A stretch of DNA of 64,000 nt from Syntrophaceae bacterium (GTDB lineage Bacteria; Desulfobacterota; Syntrophia; Syntrophales; Smithellaceae), in contig JAHDKI010000014.1 of the NCBI GenBank assembly GCA_018436925.1, positions 1 through 64,000 on the forward strand, read 5' to 3'. Shown piece after piece: positions 33,835 through 42,691 of this stretch (the stretch's first letter is position 1; each line of letters opens with the position of its first letter). Position numbers and translations under genes: made by a program. The notes under the pieces were generated by a model. It worked only from the letters and a program-made list of their open reading frames with translations. It did no database searches and was not told the origin of the DNA.

Positions 33835-34533
33835 TTGGAATTATTTGCTCAGGGCATCATCAAAGCCTTTGAACTGCTCATTACTTTTGACGCGGAAGTT
33901 CTGGGGATTACCTGGCTGTCTTTGAAAATCTCCGGAACGGCCACCCTGATGAGTTTGTTTATCGGCGTTTCCATCGGAACAACTGTCGCCCTGAATGATT
34001 TCATCGGCAAACGCGTCGTCATCAGCATTATCAATACAGGGATGGGGCTGCCGCCGGTTGTGGTGGGGCTTTTTGTCACCATGATGATCTGGCGCAGCGG
34101 CCCCTTCGGATTTCTGGAAATTCTCTACACGCCCTACGCGATGATCATCGCGCAGGCGATCATCGCCACGCCGATCGTGATGGGCATATCACTTGCCGCC
34201 ATCCAGAATCTTCCTCCGAATTTAAGATTACAGGTTCTCTCGCTCGGGGCGAGCCGACTGCAGATGGTCTGGGTGCTGGTGAAAGAATCCCGCCTGCCTC
34301 TTTTGGCGGCGGTTATGGCCGGATTCGGCGGCGTGATTTCCGAAGTCGGCGCCTCGATCATGGTCGGCGGCAATATCAAGGGCTATTCCCGCGTGCTCAC
34401 CACCGCGACGGTCATGGAAACGGGGAAAGGGAACTTTGATATTGCCATCGCGCTATCTATTATTCTTTTGCTTCTGGCGTTTCTTATCAACTTCATGCTC
34501 ACGCAGATTCAACAAAGGCAAAGACCTCGATGA
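33835..34533 (+). CDS. tupB: tungstate ABC transporter permease
   Basis: A 232-residue inner-membrane permease with about five TM segments and the cytoplasmic EAA-like loop (LGASRLQMVWVLVKESRLPL). GMGLPPVVVGLFVTMMIWRS and GAIISEVGASIMVGGN-like stretches are typical of TupB. The start is TTG at 33835, supported by GGAG eight bases upstream; no ATG fits. It overlaps tupC by four bases. Confidence 0.92.
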   Translation: MELFAQGIIKAFELLITFDAEVLGITWLSLKISGTATLMSLFIGVSIGTTVALNDFIGKRVVISIINTGMGLPPVVVGLFVTMMIWRSGPFGFLEILYTPYAMIIAQAIIATPIVMGISLAAIQNLPPNLRLQVLSLGASRLQMVWVLVKESRLPLLAAVMAGFGGVISEVGASIMVGGNIKGYSRVLTTATVMETGKGNFDIAIALSIILLLLAFLINFMLTQIQQRQRPR

Positions 34534-35624
34534 AAAAAGAACCGCCTATATTAACCGTCCAAAATATGGTTGTGAAGCGAGGCAGGGCGACCGTCCTCGA
34601 GATAGACAATCTCGAGGTTACACAGGGGCGAGCGCTTGCGCTCATCGGCCCCAATGGGGCGGGGAAGTCCACGCTGCTTTTGGCATTGGCGGGCCTGTTG
34701 CCTGTCGCGTCGGGAAAGATGATGTTCGATGCCAGACCGATCAACGACCGCGCAGACATCGCCAGGGTTCGTCAGAACGCGGCTGTGGTTTTCCAGGAGC
34801 CGCTTCTGCTCAATGATACGGTTTACAAAAATGTCGCGCTCGGTCTTAAATTCCGCCATCTGAGCCGTGCTCAAATCAAAGCGTCCGTCGAAGAAGCCCT
34901 TTCGCAATTCGGGATTTCCCATCTGGCTTCGCGTTCTGCCAAAACGCTTTCCGGAGGCGAAGCCAAACGCGTGTCTCTGGCCCGGTCTTTCGCCATTAAA
35001 CCGAAGATGATCCTGCTTGACGAAGCGTTCAATTCGCTTGATCCGCCATCGCGCGAAGCCATTATGGACGATCTCCAGAGCATCCTGGAGAAAACCAGAA
35101 TTACAGCGATTCTTGCTCTGCATGATCGTGAAGAAACCCTGCGTCTGGCGCAGGACGTTGCGGTCTTGCGGGAAGGAAGGATCGTTCAGTTTGGAACCAC
35201 GGCGCAGGTCTTTCAACAACCCGTTGATGAGTGCATCGCCGAATTTGTGGGGACGGAAGCCATTCTCGAAGGCGTTGTTCAATCCTGCAATGAGGGATTG
35301 ATGCAAATTGCCGTAAACGGCCATATTGTCGAAGCCGTAGGATGCTTTCCGGTCGGGCAGAAAGTGTATTGCTGTCTGCGCCCCGAACAGGTGACGGTCT
35401 CGAAGGCCACCGCCGGTCAAACAAGCGCCAGAAATCTTTATCAGGCAGTTGTCGTCAAAATCGTGCGGCAGGCTTTTTTCTACAAACTGACTCTGGAATG
35501 CGGATTTCCCTTATCCGCTTATATTACACTGCCGTCTTTCGAAGAGCTTTCCGTGGCCGAAGGAACGACACTGGAGGTCTCGTTCAAGGCCACCGCCGTT
35601 CATGTGATCCGACGGGAAGGGTAG
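34530..35624 (+). CDS. tupC: tungstate ABC transporter ATPase with TOBE domain
   Basis: A 364-residue ATPase: Walker A GPNGAGKSTLLLALAG, signature LSGGEAKRVSLARSFA, Walker B MILLDEAFNSLD. A C-terminal extension of ~120 residues (VYCCLRPEQVTV...LTLECGFPLSAYITLPSF) is a TOBE/MOP-like domain that can bind the oxyanion and inhibit transport when metal is plentiful. It completes the tungstate system; the regulator and binding proteins are just upstream. Confidence 0.92.
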   Translation: MKKEPPILTVQNMVVKRGRATVLEIDNLEVTQGRALALIGPNGAGKSTLLLALAGLLPVASGKMMFDARPINDRADIARVRQNAAVVFQEPLLLNDTVYKNVALGLKFRHLSRAQIKASVEEALSQFGISHLASRSAKTLSGGEAKRVSLARSFAIKPKMILLDEAFNSLDPPSREAIMDDLQSILEKTRITAILALHDREETLRLAQDVAVLREGRIVQFGTTAQVFQQPVDECIAEFVGTEAILEGVVQSCNEGLMQIAVNGHIVEAVGCFPVGQKVYCCLRPEQVTVSKATAGQTSARNLYQAVVVKIVRQAFFYKLTLECGFPLSAYITLPSFEELSVAEGTTLEVSFKATAVHVIRREG

Positions 35625-35750
35625 AAATAAGATTCAAGGCCAAAGGAGAAAGGTGAAAGCGAAATAAAAGCTGGAAAAAATCGAAAATTGTCATATAAAG
35701 ATCCCGTCGATAAAAATTCATTCAAACCATAAACCAAAGGGGGAGAGCTC

Positions 35751-36176
35751 ATTTTTAACTATCCTCTTTATTTGAAAAGTTTGCAGGAAGGCAAAAAGGG
35801 CCTCAACCCTTATCTTGACACGTTCGACGTTACAGTGAGGGGGATTGCCAAGGGGTTGGCCGTCTTTTCCATGCCCGTGCGGCCGGCGTATCTTCAAGGC
35901 GCCAAAGCCATGCAGGGCGGGTTGATTGTCGCTCTGGCGGATGAGGCCATCGCGCATGCTATGATGACTGAGCTTGCGCCGGATGAAGGCCTGACCACGA
36001 TTGAGCTTAAAAGCAATTTTCTTTCGGGAGTCAGCGACGGGGAGCTGATTGCCGAGGCCTCCGTTTTTAAAAAAGGGCAAAGCCTGATGATCGGCGACTG
36101 TCTGGTGACGGACGGAAAAGGCAGGTCGATCTGCCGCGTTTCAGCCACGTTCATGCTGCTTAAGAAATCAAAATAG
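35751..36176 (+). CDS. PaaI-family hotdog thioesterase, probable ATT start
   Basis: A ~141-residue hotdog-fold acyl-CoA thioesterase (MQGGLIVALADEAIAHAMM; TTIELKSNFLSGVSDGELIA). The only in-frame candidates after the stop at 35730 are ATT at 35751 and TTG at 35772. The ATT has AGGGGGAG five bases upstream; the TTG has no ribosome site. I therefore prefer the rare ATT start, which adds seven residues. It lies between tupC and an ABM-like gene; any functional link is unclear. Confidence 0.7.
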   Translation: MFNYPLYLKSLQEGKKGLNPYLDTFDVTVRGIAKGLAVFSMPVRPAYLQGAKAMQGGLIVALADEAIAHAMMTELAPDEGLTTIELKSNFLSGVSDGELIAEASVFKKGQSLMIGDCLVTDGKGRSICRVSATFMLLKKSK

Positions 36177-36215
36177 TCAAGTTATCAAAATGACCTGGGG
36201 GAGGGGAGTGGCATC

Positions 36216-36536
36216 ATGATCGAAGTGCATCTGTCTTACGAGCTTCAGGAGAATATTGATGAGCAGGCGTATTTCCAATGGCTCAAGGCGGCCATCGTTC
36301 CTGTCTTGAAATCAAAAGGAATCATCGAGGTCCGCGCGTTGAGAGATGCACAAAATCCTCAGAAGGTTCTGGTGATCGGTTCATGGAAAACTTTTGAAGA
36401 CTGGCGCTCTTTTAAGCAAAGCGATGGCTGGACGAGTTTGATCGGCCCGCTTCAAAGCCTTTACGCTTTAAATAGCCGTCTGGAGGTATGGGGACCGTCA
36501 AAGTTGATTCCCGTACCGCTGAGGCCGCCTAAATGA
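36216..36536 (+). CDS. ABM-like dimeric alpha/beta-barrel protein
   Basis: 106 residues with the pattern of antibiotic-biosynthesis-monooxygenase-type small barrels: MIEVHLSYELQENIDEQAYF, VLVIGSWKTFEDWRSFKQSD. Such proteins act as small oxygenases, stress proteins or binding proteins; no catalytic assignment is possible. It follows the thioesterase by 39 bases with GGGGAGGGGAG upstream. Confidence 0.6.
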   Translation: MIEVHLSYELQENIDEQAYFQWLKAAIVPVLKSKGIIEVRALRDAQNPQKVLVIGSWKTFEDWRSFKQSDGWTSLIGPLQSLYALNSRLEVWGPSKLIPVPLRPPK

Positions 36537-36709
36537 TTGTGGCGAGTTCAGAGCTCCGCCGGGAAATCATTGCCCGACGGCGGCAGGCCACTTTTCCTCG
36601 GCACAAATGATTTCATTTCTTCGCCGGATGAACCGATAATAAACACGTGCCGTGACGTGGACCCTTGGCTCCTCTCAATTTAAGGCGGCTCTTTATACTC
36701 CGACAAATT

Positions 36710-38116
36710 ATGGCTACTCTTTTTTTGTGTATCGCGTTTCTGATTGTCGGCTATTTTACTTACGGTCTGCTGGTTGAGCGAATCTTCAAACCGGATTCCA
36801 CGCGGCCGACCCCTTGTTCAACTTTGGCCGACGGCGTGGACTACGCGTCCATGCCCACCTGGAAAGTCTTTTTTATCCAACTGCTTGATGTCGCGGGAAT
36901 CGGCCCCATCTTCGGACCGATTCTCGGCGCGCTTTACGGCCCGATTGCTCTGATCTGGATTGTCATCGGCGCGATTTTCGCGGGCGGCGTTCATGACTAT
37001 TTCAGCGGCATGCTGTCCGTTCGGTCCAAAGGGGCGTCCATCCCCGAAGTTGTCGGGGAATTTATGGGCATGCCCGCCCGGCAGGTGATGCGCGTTTTTT
37101 CCGTCCTGCTCTTGCTGCTCGTCGGTGTTGTTTTCGTTTTGAGTCCGGCAAAGCTTTTAGGGCACCTCACGGGGCTTAACGTTGAAGGGCTGGTTTTGTG
37201 TATTTTCGTCTATTATTTTCTGGCGACCATCTTACCGATCGACAAGTTGATTGGGCGCTTGTATCCGTTTTTCGGAGCGCTTTTACTTTTTATGACGTTC
37301 GGGGTGTTAGGCGGCATGATCTGGTCGGATTTTCCGGTTCTTCCCCGCCTGGAGCTCACCGCCAATTTTCATCCGGAAGGCCTGCCGGTGTGGCCGCTTT
37401 TATTCATTACACTGTCGTGCGGAGCGATCAGCGGCTTCCACTCGACGCAGTCTCCGCTGATGGCGCGCTGCATCCGCAATGAATCAAAAGGCAGGCTGGT
37501 TTTCTACGGGGCAATGATTGTGGAAGGCATTATTGCGCTCATCTGGGCCGCAGCGGGACTTTCTTTTTATGAAAATCCGCAGGCTTTGCACGACATAATT
37601 GCCGCCGGATCACCGTCGCTGGTGGTTGATCAGATCTGCAAATCGCTTCTGGGGCCCATCGGCGGCTTTTTGGCCATTTTAGGCGTCATCGTCCTGCCGA
37701 TCACGTCCGGTGATACGGCCTTTCGGTCAACCCGCCTGATTCTTGCTGAAACCTTCCGCGTCGGACAAATAAGACCCCTTCATCGTCTGATGCTTGCCGT
37801 GCCTTTGTTTGCCGTGGCATATGTCATATCGCTGGTCGATTTTCAGCTGGTGTGGCGCTATTTCGGATGGAGCAATCAGACGCTGGCCATGCTGGTATTA
37901 TGGTCGGCCGCCATCTATCTGGTGCAGTCCGGAAAATGCCACTGGATCGCGTCGGCGCCCGCTTCCTTTATGACGGCGGTAAGCATTTCCTTTATTCTTC
38001 AGGCTTCCATCGGATTCGGTTTGCCTGCGACATTCTCCAACGCTATCGGACTGGCCTGCGCCGTATCGGCACTCGCCGCCCTTTTAGTCTTCGCAAAGAA
38101 AAAAAAGATCCAATAA
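36710..38116 (+). CDS. cstA: carbon starvation protein CstA-family transporter
   Basis: A ~468-residue multi-pass inner-membrane protein. CstA homologues import pyruvate or peptides. Family stretches include FFIQLLDVAGIGPIFGPILG, GGVHDYFSGMLSVRSKG and CGAISGFHSTQSPLMAR. The conserved sequence begins MATLFLCIAFLIVGYFTYG, so I start at the ATG at 36710 rather than the TTG at 36665. It is shorter than E. coli CstA (~700), matching the short CstA type of anaerobes. A terminator follows at 38207. Confidence 0.9.
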   Translation: MATLFLCIAFLIVGYFTYGLLVERIFKPDSTRPTPCSTLADGVDYASMPTWKVFFIQLLDVAGIGPIFGPILGALYGPIALIWIVIGAIFAGGVHDYFSGMLSVRSKGASIPEVVGEFMGMPARQVMRVFSVLLLLLVGVVFVLSPAKLLGHLTGLNVEGLVLCIFVYYFLATILPIDKLIGRLYPFFGALLLFMTFGVLGGMIWSDFPVLPRLELTANFHPEGLPVWPLLFITLSCGAISGFHSTQSPLMARCIRNESKGRLVFYGAMIVEGIIALIWAAAGLSFYENPQALHDIIAAGSPSLVVDQICKSLLGPIGGFLAILGVIVLPITSGDTAFRSTRLILAETFRVGQIRPLHRLMLAVPLFAVAYVISLVDFQLVWRYFGWSNQTLAMLVLWSAAIYLVQSGKCHWIASAPASFMTAVSISFILQASIGFGLPATFSNAIGLACAVSALAALLVFAKKKKIQ

Positions 38117-38206
38117 AAGCGTTGAAGTACAGATCGTTTAAGGATCGGAAACCAGAGTCCCGCCCTATTCGCACAACAGGAGATATCGCGGCGGCATCCC
38201 TATCTT

Positions 38207-38228
38207 AAAGAACGCTCGTTCTTTTTTT
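38207..38228 (+). terminator. terminator after cstA
   Basis: AAAGAAC (38207-38213), loop GCTC, GTTCTTT (38218-38224) and further T. It isolates the following operon. Confidence 0.7.
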
Positions 38229-38317
38229 ATTTCAATAATACCGTTATCTTTGTTGACTACGGAGGCTAAATCTGTTAATTGACCGATAGTTTCGCAGTTG
38301 TCAAATTCTGACGCCGG

Positions 38318-38977
38318 ATGTTTCAAGTGATTGATCTGCACACACACTCCATTTTCAGTGACGGCGAGCTGATTCCGGCGGAATCGGCACAGCGGGCGTT
38401 TGCCGCCGGGTACAAGGCCATCGCGATCACGGACCATGCCGACTATTCCAATTTGGAACTTATCGTTCCGAGAATTTTGAAAGCCGCCTCGGCAATCACG
38501 CAAAAAGGGAATATTCAGGTCATTCCCGGCGTGGAGTTGACCCATGTGGACCCGTCGGATATCGCGTTGCTGGCATCCGAAGCCCGAAAGCTCGGCGCTA
38601 AAATCATTGTCGTTCACGGGGAAACCATCACCGAGCCGGTGCCGCCGGGCACCAATCTGGCAGCCATACAGGCGGGCGTGGACATCCTGGCTCATCCGGG
38701 GTTGATCTCCGAAGAAGAAGTCCGACAGGCAGCCGCAAAAGGCGTTTATTTGGAAATCACCACCCGACGCGGTCATGCGTTGTGCAACGGCCATGTCGCG
38801 CAAATGGCGCGCAAACAAGGCGCGGATCTTGTGCTCAACAATGACGCGCACGCCCCGGGAGATTTTGTCGGCTCTGCTATGGCGTCTAAAATCGCCAGAG
38901 GCGCGGGACTTTCGGACGAGGAAATCAGCCGGATGTTCGACAATTCAAAAAAGCTGATCCAGAGGGCCTGTGAGTGA
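38318..38977 (+). CDS. PHP-domain metal-dependent phosphoesterase
   Basis: 219 residues of the PHP fold (histidinol-phosphatase/DNA polymerase PHP type). Metal ligands are visible in DLHTHSIFSDGEL, AIAITDHADYSN, IPGVELTHVDP, ILAHPGLI and LNNDAHAPGDF. It would hydrolyse a phosphate ester. It is the first gene of a six-gene operon, overlapping the glycosyltransferase by four bases, so its substrate is probably an intermediate of that pathway. Confidence 0.85.
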   Translation: MFQVIDLHTHSIFSDGELIPAESAQRAFAAGYKAIAITDHADYSNLELIVPRILKAASAITQKGNIQVIPGVELTHVDPSDIALLASEARKLGAKIIVVHGETITEPVPPGTNLAAIQAGVDILAHPGLISEEEVRQAAAKGVYLEITTRRGHALCNGHVAQMARKQGADLVLNNDAHAPGDFVGSAMASKIARGAGLSDEEISRMFDNSKKLIQRACE

Positions 38978-40227
38978 AGAAGCCTGTGAATTCGCGCCCG
39001 TTGAGAATTTGTTTTCTGACCTATCGGGGCAATCCCACGTGCGGCGGGCAGGGCGTCTATACAAAGCATTTGGTTGAGGCGCTGGCTGATGTGGGCCACG
39101 CAGTCGATGTGATTTCCGGCCCTCCTTATCCCCATCTGAACGAAAAGGTCCGCCTCATCAAACTGCCTAACCTCGATCTGTATCATCCGGATCACCTTTT
39201 TATGCCGGAAAAATTCACGGATCTGGCGTCGCCGATCAATCTCTACGAGTTTTTGAGCGTATGCACCGGCGGATTCCCGGAGCCTTTCACTTTCGGCGAG
39301 CGCGTGTACTCCTATTTGGCAAAGCACCGGGCCGAGTATGACCTTGTTCATGACAATCAGTGCCTTTCCTACGGCATCGGCCGGATTGCCAAAAAGCTTC
39401 TGCCCACGGTGGTGACGATCCATCATCCGATTACCGTGGACCGTCAGGAAGATTATAAGGTGGCCCATACGCTCCGGCAGAAATACCGGGTGTTCCGCTG
39501 GTATTCCTTCATCGGCATGCAATTGAAGGTGGCGAAAAACTTTTCGCACATTGTGACTGTGTCGGAATTCACGAAGAAGGACATTGCCAGGGAGTTCGAC
39601 CTTGACGAAAGCAAGTTCCGAGTGGTCCACAACGGCATTGTGAATGACTTCTTTTATCCGTTTCAAAACGGGCCGCGTCCGGAAAACGCGCTCATTGTTA
39701 CCAACAGCGCCGACACGCCCCTAAAAGGACTTCACATTCTGCTTGAGGCGGTCGCGCAGATCCGAAAGACACGTCCTATTAAGCTGACTGTTATCGGCCA
39801 GCCGAAGAAAGATGGCATGATTGAAAACCTGGTCAAAGATCTCAGCCTCGCAGACGTAGTACATTTCACCGGACGGATCGCCAATGAAGAATTCGCCGAA
39901 TACTACGCCAAATCGACGATTGCCGTCGTGCCGTCTTTGTATGAGGGATTCGGCATTCCAGCCGTCGAGGCGATGGCCTGCGGTGTGCCGCTGATTGCCA
40001 CGACCGGCGGAGCGCTTCCCGAAGTTGTGGGCGACGCGGGCCTGGTCGTTCCGGCGGGTGACGCGCGGGCTCTTTCCGGGGCGATCATCCGGCTTTTGGA
40101 CTCGCCCGATGAAAGGAAAAAATACGCCCAGGCCGGCTTGAGACGGGCCAACACCGTTTTCAGCTGGCGCCGGGCGGCCGAGCAATTGACGGATGTTTAC
40201 CGCGAGGCGATCGATGGTTACCGTTGA
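38974..40227 (+). CDS. GT4-family glycosyltransferase
   Basis: 417 residues, start GTG overlapping the PHP stop. A GT-B fold enzyme: donor-side loop GNPTCGGQGVYTKHLVEALA, and the C-terminal EX7E motif in EGFGIPAVEAMACGVPLIAT. It would transfer a sugar from a nucleotide- or lipid-linked donor to an acceptor at the inner membrane face. It overlaps the next gene by 14 bases. Confidence 0.9.
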   Translation: MKKPVNSRPLRICFLTYRGNPTCGGQGVYTKHLVEALADVGHAVDVISGPPYPHLNEKVRLIKLPNLDLYHPDHLFMPEKFTDLASPINLYEFLSVCTGGFPEPFTFGERVYSYLAKHRAEYDLVHDNQCLSYGIGRIAKKLLPTVVTIHHPITVDRQEDYKVAHTLRQKYRVFRWYSFIGMQLKVAKNFSHIVTVSEFTKKDIAREFDLDESKFRVVHNGIVNDFFYPFQNGPRPENALIVTNSADTPLKGLHILLEAVAQIRKTRPIKLTVIGQPKKDGMIENLVKDLSLADVVHFTGRIANEEFAEYYAKSTIAVVPSLYEGFGIPAVEAMACGVPLIATTGGALPEVVGDAGLVVPAGDARALSGAIIRLLDSPDERKKYAQAGLRRANTVFSWRRAAEQLTDVYREAIDGYR

Positions 40228-40918
40228 TTATGAGAAGCTCAACCTGACGCCCGGAAGCGTCGTCCTTGATGCGGGTTGCGGCAGCGGCCGCCATCTCCGC
40301 GGACTGGCGAAACTGCCGGGATTGAAGATCGTCGGCATCGACCGCAATCCAAAAGATGTCGAAGACGCAAAGGCATCGCTTGCAAACATGCCCGATGCGC
40401 TTTCGAAAGACTGGTCAGTCATGACGGCGGACATCACCGTCTTGCCGTTTGACGATGCATATTTCGACTGCGTGATCTGTTCGGAGGTGCTCGAACACAT
40501 TCCCGAGCATGAAAAGGCGCTGGCCGAACTGGTTCGCGTTTTAAAACCAAAGGGCGCTTTGGTGGTCAGTGTGCCGCGGTATTTTTCGGAAAGGATCTGC
40601 TGGATGATTTCGCCGGCCTACTCCAACGATGAGGGCGGACACATCCGGATTTATAAAAAGAAGCAGATGCAGCGGATGTTTGAACAGCATTCGGGGATGA
40701 GCTGCTGGGAAATCAGTTACAAACATGCGCTGCACGCGCCTTACTGGTGGCTTAAATGTCTGGTGGGGCTCAAAAATGAAACCCATCTGCTGGTGCGTCT
40801 TTACAAAAAATTCCTGGAATGGGACATCATGAAAAAACCGCGCAGTGTGCGGCTGGCCGAAGAGCTTCTCAATCCGTTCATTGGCAAAAGCATTGTGTTT
40901 TATCTGAAAAAAGGCTGA
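40214..40918 (+). CDS. class I SAM-dependent methyltransferase
   Basis: 234 residues; SAM-binding motif I VLDAGCGSGRHLRG, motif II acidic GIDRNP, and the DCVICSEVLEHIPEHEKALA segment of ubiquinone/tocopherol-type methyltransferases. The ATG at 40214 lies inside the upstream gene's end; an earlier in-frame ATG at 40193 is less likely. The C-terminal part (KHALHAPYWWLKCLVGLKNE) is aromatic and could contact a lipid or membrane. Confidence 0.88.
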   Translation: MVTVDYEKLNLTPGSVVLDAGCGSGRHLRGLAKLPGLKIVGIDRNPKDVEDAKASLANMPDALSKDWSVMTADITVLPFDDAYFDCVICSEVLEHIPEHEKALAELVRVLKPKGALVVSVPRYFSERICWMISPAYSNDEGGHIRIYKKKQMQRMFEQHSGMSCWEISYKHALHAPYWWLKCLVGLKNETHLLVRLYKKFLEWDIMKKPRSVRLAEELLNPFIGKSIVFYLKKG

Positions 40919-40922
40919 GAAA

Positions 40923-41954
40923 ATGGACTTGAAGTTATCGTTTGTAGAGGCCCTCAAGCCCGTCGATTTGGATTCGGCCGCGCGCTTTGTCGCCTCTCTT
41001 CAGAAGGCAAGCGGAGAAATTCCCTGGTCGGCCGGCGGAAAAACCGATCCCTGGGATCATGTCGAAAGCGCGATGGGTCTTTCCGTCGCCGGATACGTTG
41101 ATGAAGCCGGGCGCGCTTACCGCTGGCTTGCCGCCGAGCAGCTTCCCGACGGGAGCTGGTGGTCGGAAACCCAAAACGGAGAGATCCTGAACGCCACGAA
41201 AGAAACGAACTTCGCCGCCTACATGGCCGTGGGGGTATATCATCATTTTCTTATCACACAAGACCATTCCTTTCTGATTGAGATGTGGCCCGCCGTATCG
41301 CGGGGGATTCAATACGCGATTACCCTGCAGGCGCCTGATGGCGAAGTTTACTGGGCCAGGAACCGTGAAGGCGTTGTGGATAAGATGGCGCTTTTAACCG
41401 GATGCAGCTCGATTTATATGAGCATCAAATGCGCATTGGCCATTGCGGAAGAACTCGGACATAAACGTCCGAGCTGGCACAAGGCAATGGAGCGTTTAGG
41501 TACGGCCATCCGTATGCGGCCGGACCTCTTCAATATGATGAAGTCCCGATTTTCCATGGACTGGTATTATCCGGTTTTATGCGGCGCCGTGACGGGCGAG
41601 GAGGCCAGGCAACGCATCAACCACCACTGGGACAAGTTTGTCGTTCCCGACTGGGGCGTACGTTGCGTGAGCGACCGCCCCTGGGTGACCATGGCGGAAA
41701 CTTCCGAGCTGATTCTTTCGCTTGCCGCCATGGAAGACTTTACTCGAGCAAAGACCATTTTCAGCTGGCTTTCAGACAAACGCTATGACGACGGCGCCTA
41801 TTGGATGGGCGTGACCTTTCCCGATACGGTGATCTGGCCGGAGGAGAAAACCGGATGGACGGCGGCGGCGGTCATCCTGGCCTGGGATGCGATCAGCGGT
41901 TTATCTCCGGCATCCAGGCTTTTCAGCCACCGGTTCTGGCGCGAGCGTCTGTAG
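40923..41954 (+). CDS. alpha/alpha-toroid protein resembling prenyltransferases/terpene cyclases
   Basis: 343 residues with repeated QW-like motifs: EQLPDGSWW, TLQAPDGEVYW, YDDGAYW and SLQKASGEIPW. The helical toroid fold is shared by squalene-hopene cyclases, protein prenyltransferases and glycoside hydrolases. At half the length of a triterpene cyclase and with no DXDD motif, it is unlikely to cyclise squalene; glycan binding or hydrolysis is also possible. It starts four bases after the methyltransferase. Confidence 0.65.
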   Translation: MDLKLSFVEALKPVDLDSAARFVASLQKASGEIPWSAGGKTDPWDHVESAMGLSVAGYVDEAGRAYRWLAAEQLPDGSWWSETQNGEILNATKETNFAAYMAVGVYHHFLITQDHSFLIEMWPAVSRGIQYAITLQAPDGEVYWARNREGVVDKMALLTGCSSIYMSIKCALAIAEELGHKRPSWHKAMERLGTAIRMRPDLFNMMKSRFSMDWYYPVLCGAVTGEEARQRINHHWDKFVVPDWGVRCVSDRPWVTMAETSELILSLAAMEDFTRAKTIFSWLSDKRYDDGAYWMGVTFPDTVIWPEEKTGWTAAAVILAWDAISGLSPASRLFSHRFWRERL

Positions 41955-41964
41955 GAAGCCGACC

Positions 41965-42687
41965 TTGCAGAAAGATCATCGTCCATACTTTATCAAACGC
42001 GCAAGCCAGATATTCGAACACTGGTGGGCCGGTCATTTTCTGTCGCCGCAATGCGCCTATTTCGGAAAACACCTGATGTTCATGAAGCCCTGGGCTGTGG
42101 AAATATTCGGCTCTCCCGTTTCCATCGGCGACTACACCACGCTCATTGCCACGATGGATAAGCGCATCCGGCTGACGTCCTGGATGGCCGAGGACCGCAC
42201 CGGTCGAATCGACATCGGCCGCTATTGCCTCGTTTGCCCGGGTGTCCGGATTCTATCGGCCACCTCGATTACCATCGGCGACGACTCCATGCTGGCGCAG
42301 AATGCCTGTGTCACCGACGCCGACTGGCACGATCTGTACGACCGCAGCGCCTCGATCGGCGCGACCGAACCGGTTGTGATCGGCAACAATGTTTGGATCG
42401 GCGACAGTGCAATGATCGGCAAGGGCGTTCACATCGGAGACAACGCCGTCATCGGCGCGGGATCGGTGGTCGTCAAAGATATTCCCGCAAACGCCATCGC
42501 GGCGGGAAACCCCGCTTCCGTCGTCCGTTATCTTGATCCGGCAAGGCCCGTTCGGAAACGCTCTCAGTGGATGGAGGACCCTGAAAAACTGGCGGCGTAT
42601 TTTGACACGGTGGAGCGCGAACGACGTAAAACCAACTCTCTTTTCGGATGGATGCGCGCCATGATGTTCCCGAGGAAGGGAGACTAG
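41965..42687 (+). CDS. hexapeptide-repeat (LbH) acyltransferase
   Basis: 240 residues with left-handed beta-helix repeats (VVIGNNVWIGDSAMIGKGVH, IGDNAVIGAGSVVVKDIPAN), the signature of O-acetyl/acyltransferases of the maltose- or serine-acetyltransferase type. The catalytic His may be in DADWHDLY. The start is TTG at 41965, placed after AGGAAG (41953-41958). It probably acylates a sugar made by the same operon. Confidence 0.85.
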   Translation: MQKDHRPYFIKRASQIFEHWWAGHFLSPQCAYFGKHLMFMKPWAVEIFGSPVSIGDYTTLIATMDKRIRLTSWMAEDRTGRIDIGRYCLVCPGVRILSATSITIGDDSMLAQNACVTDADWHDLYDRSASIGATEPVVIGNNVWIGDSAMIGKGVHIGDNAVIGAGSVVVKDIPANAIAAGNPASVVRYLDPARPVRKRSQWMEDPEKLAAYFDTVERERRKTNSLFGWMRAMMFPRKGD

Positions 42688-42691
42688 GCCC

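Noticed and set aside
38253..38281. Sigma-70 promoter before the six-gene operon
   Set aside because: TTGACT is present, but no acceptable -10 box lies at 16-18 bases, so not annotated.
40923..41954. Squalene-hopene cyclase
   Set aside because: QW-like motifs are present but the protein is half the usual length and lacks the DXDD catalytic motif; kept as a toroid protein only.
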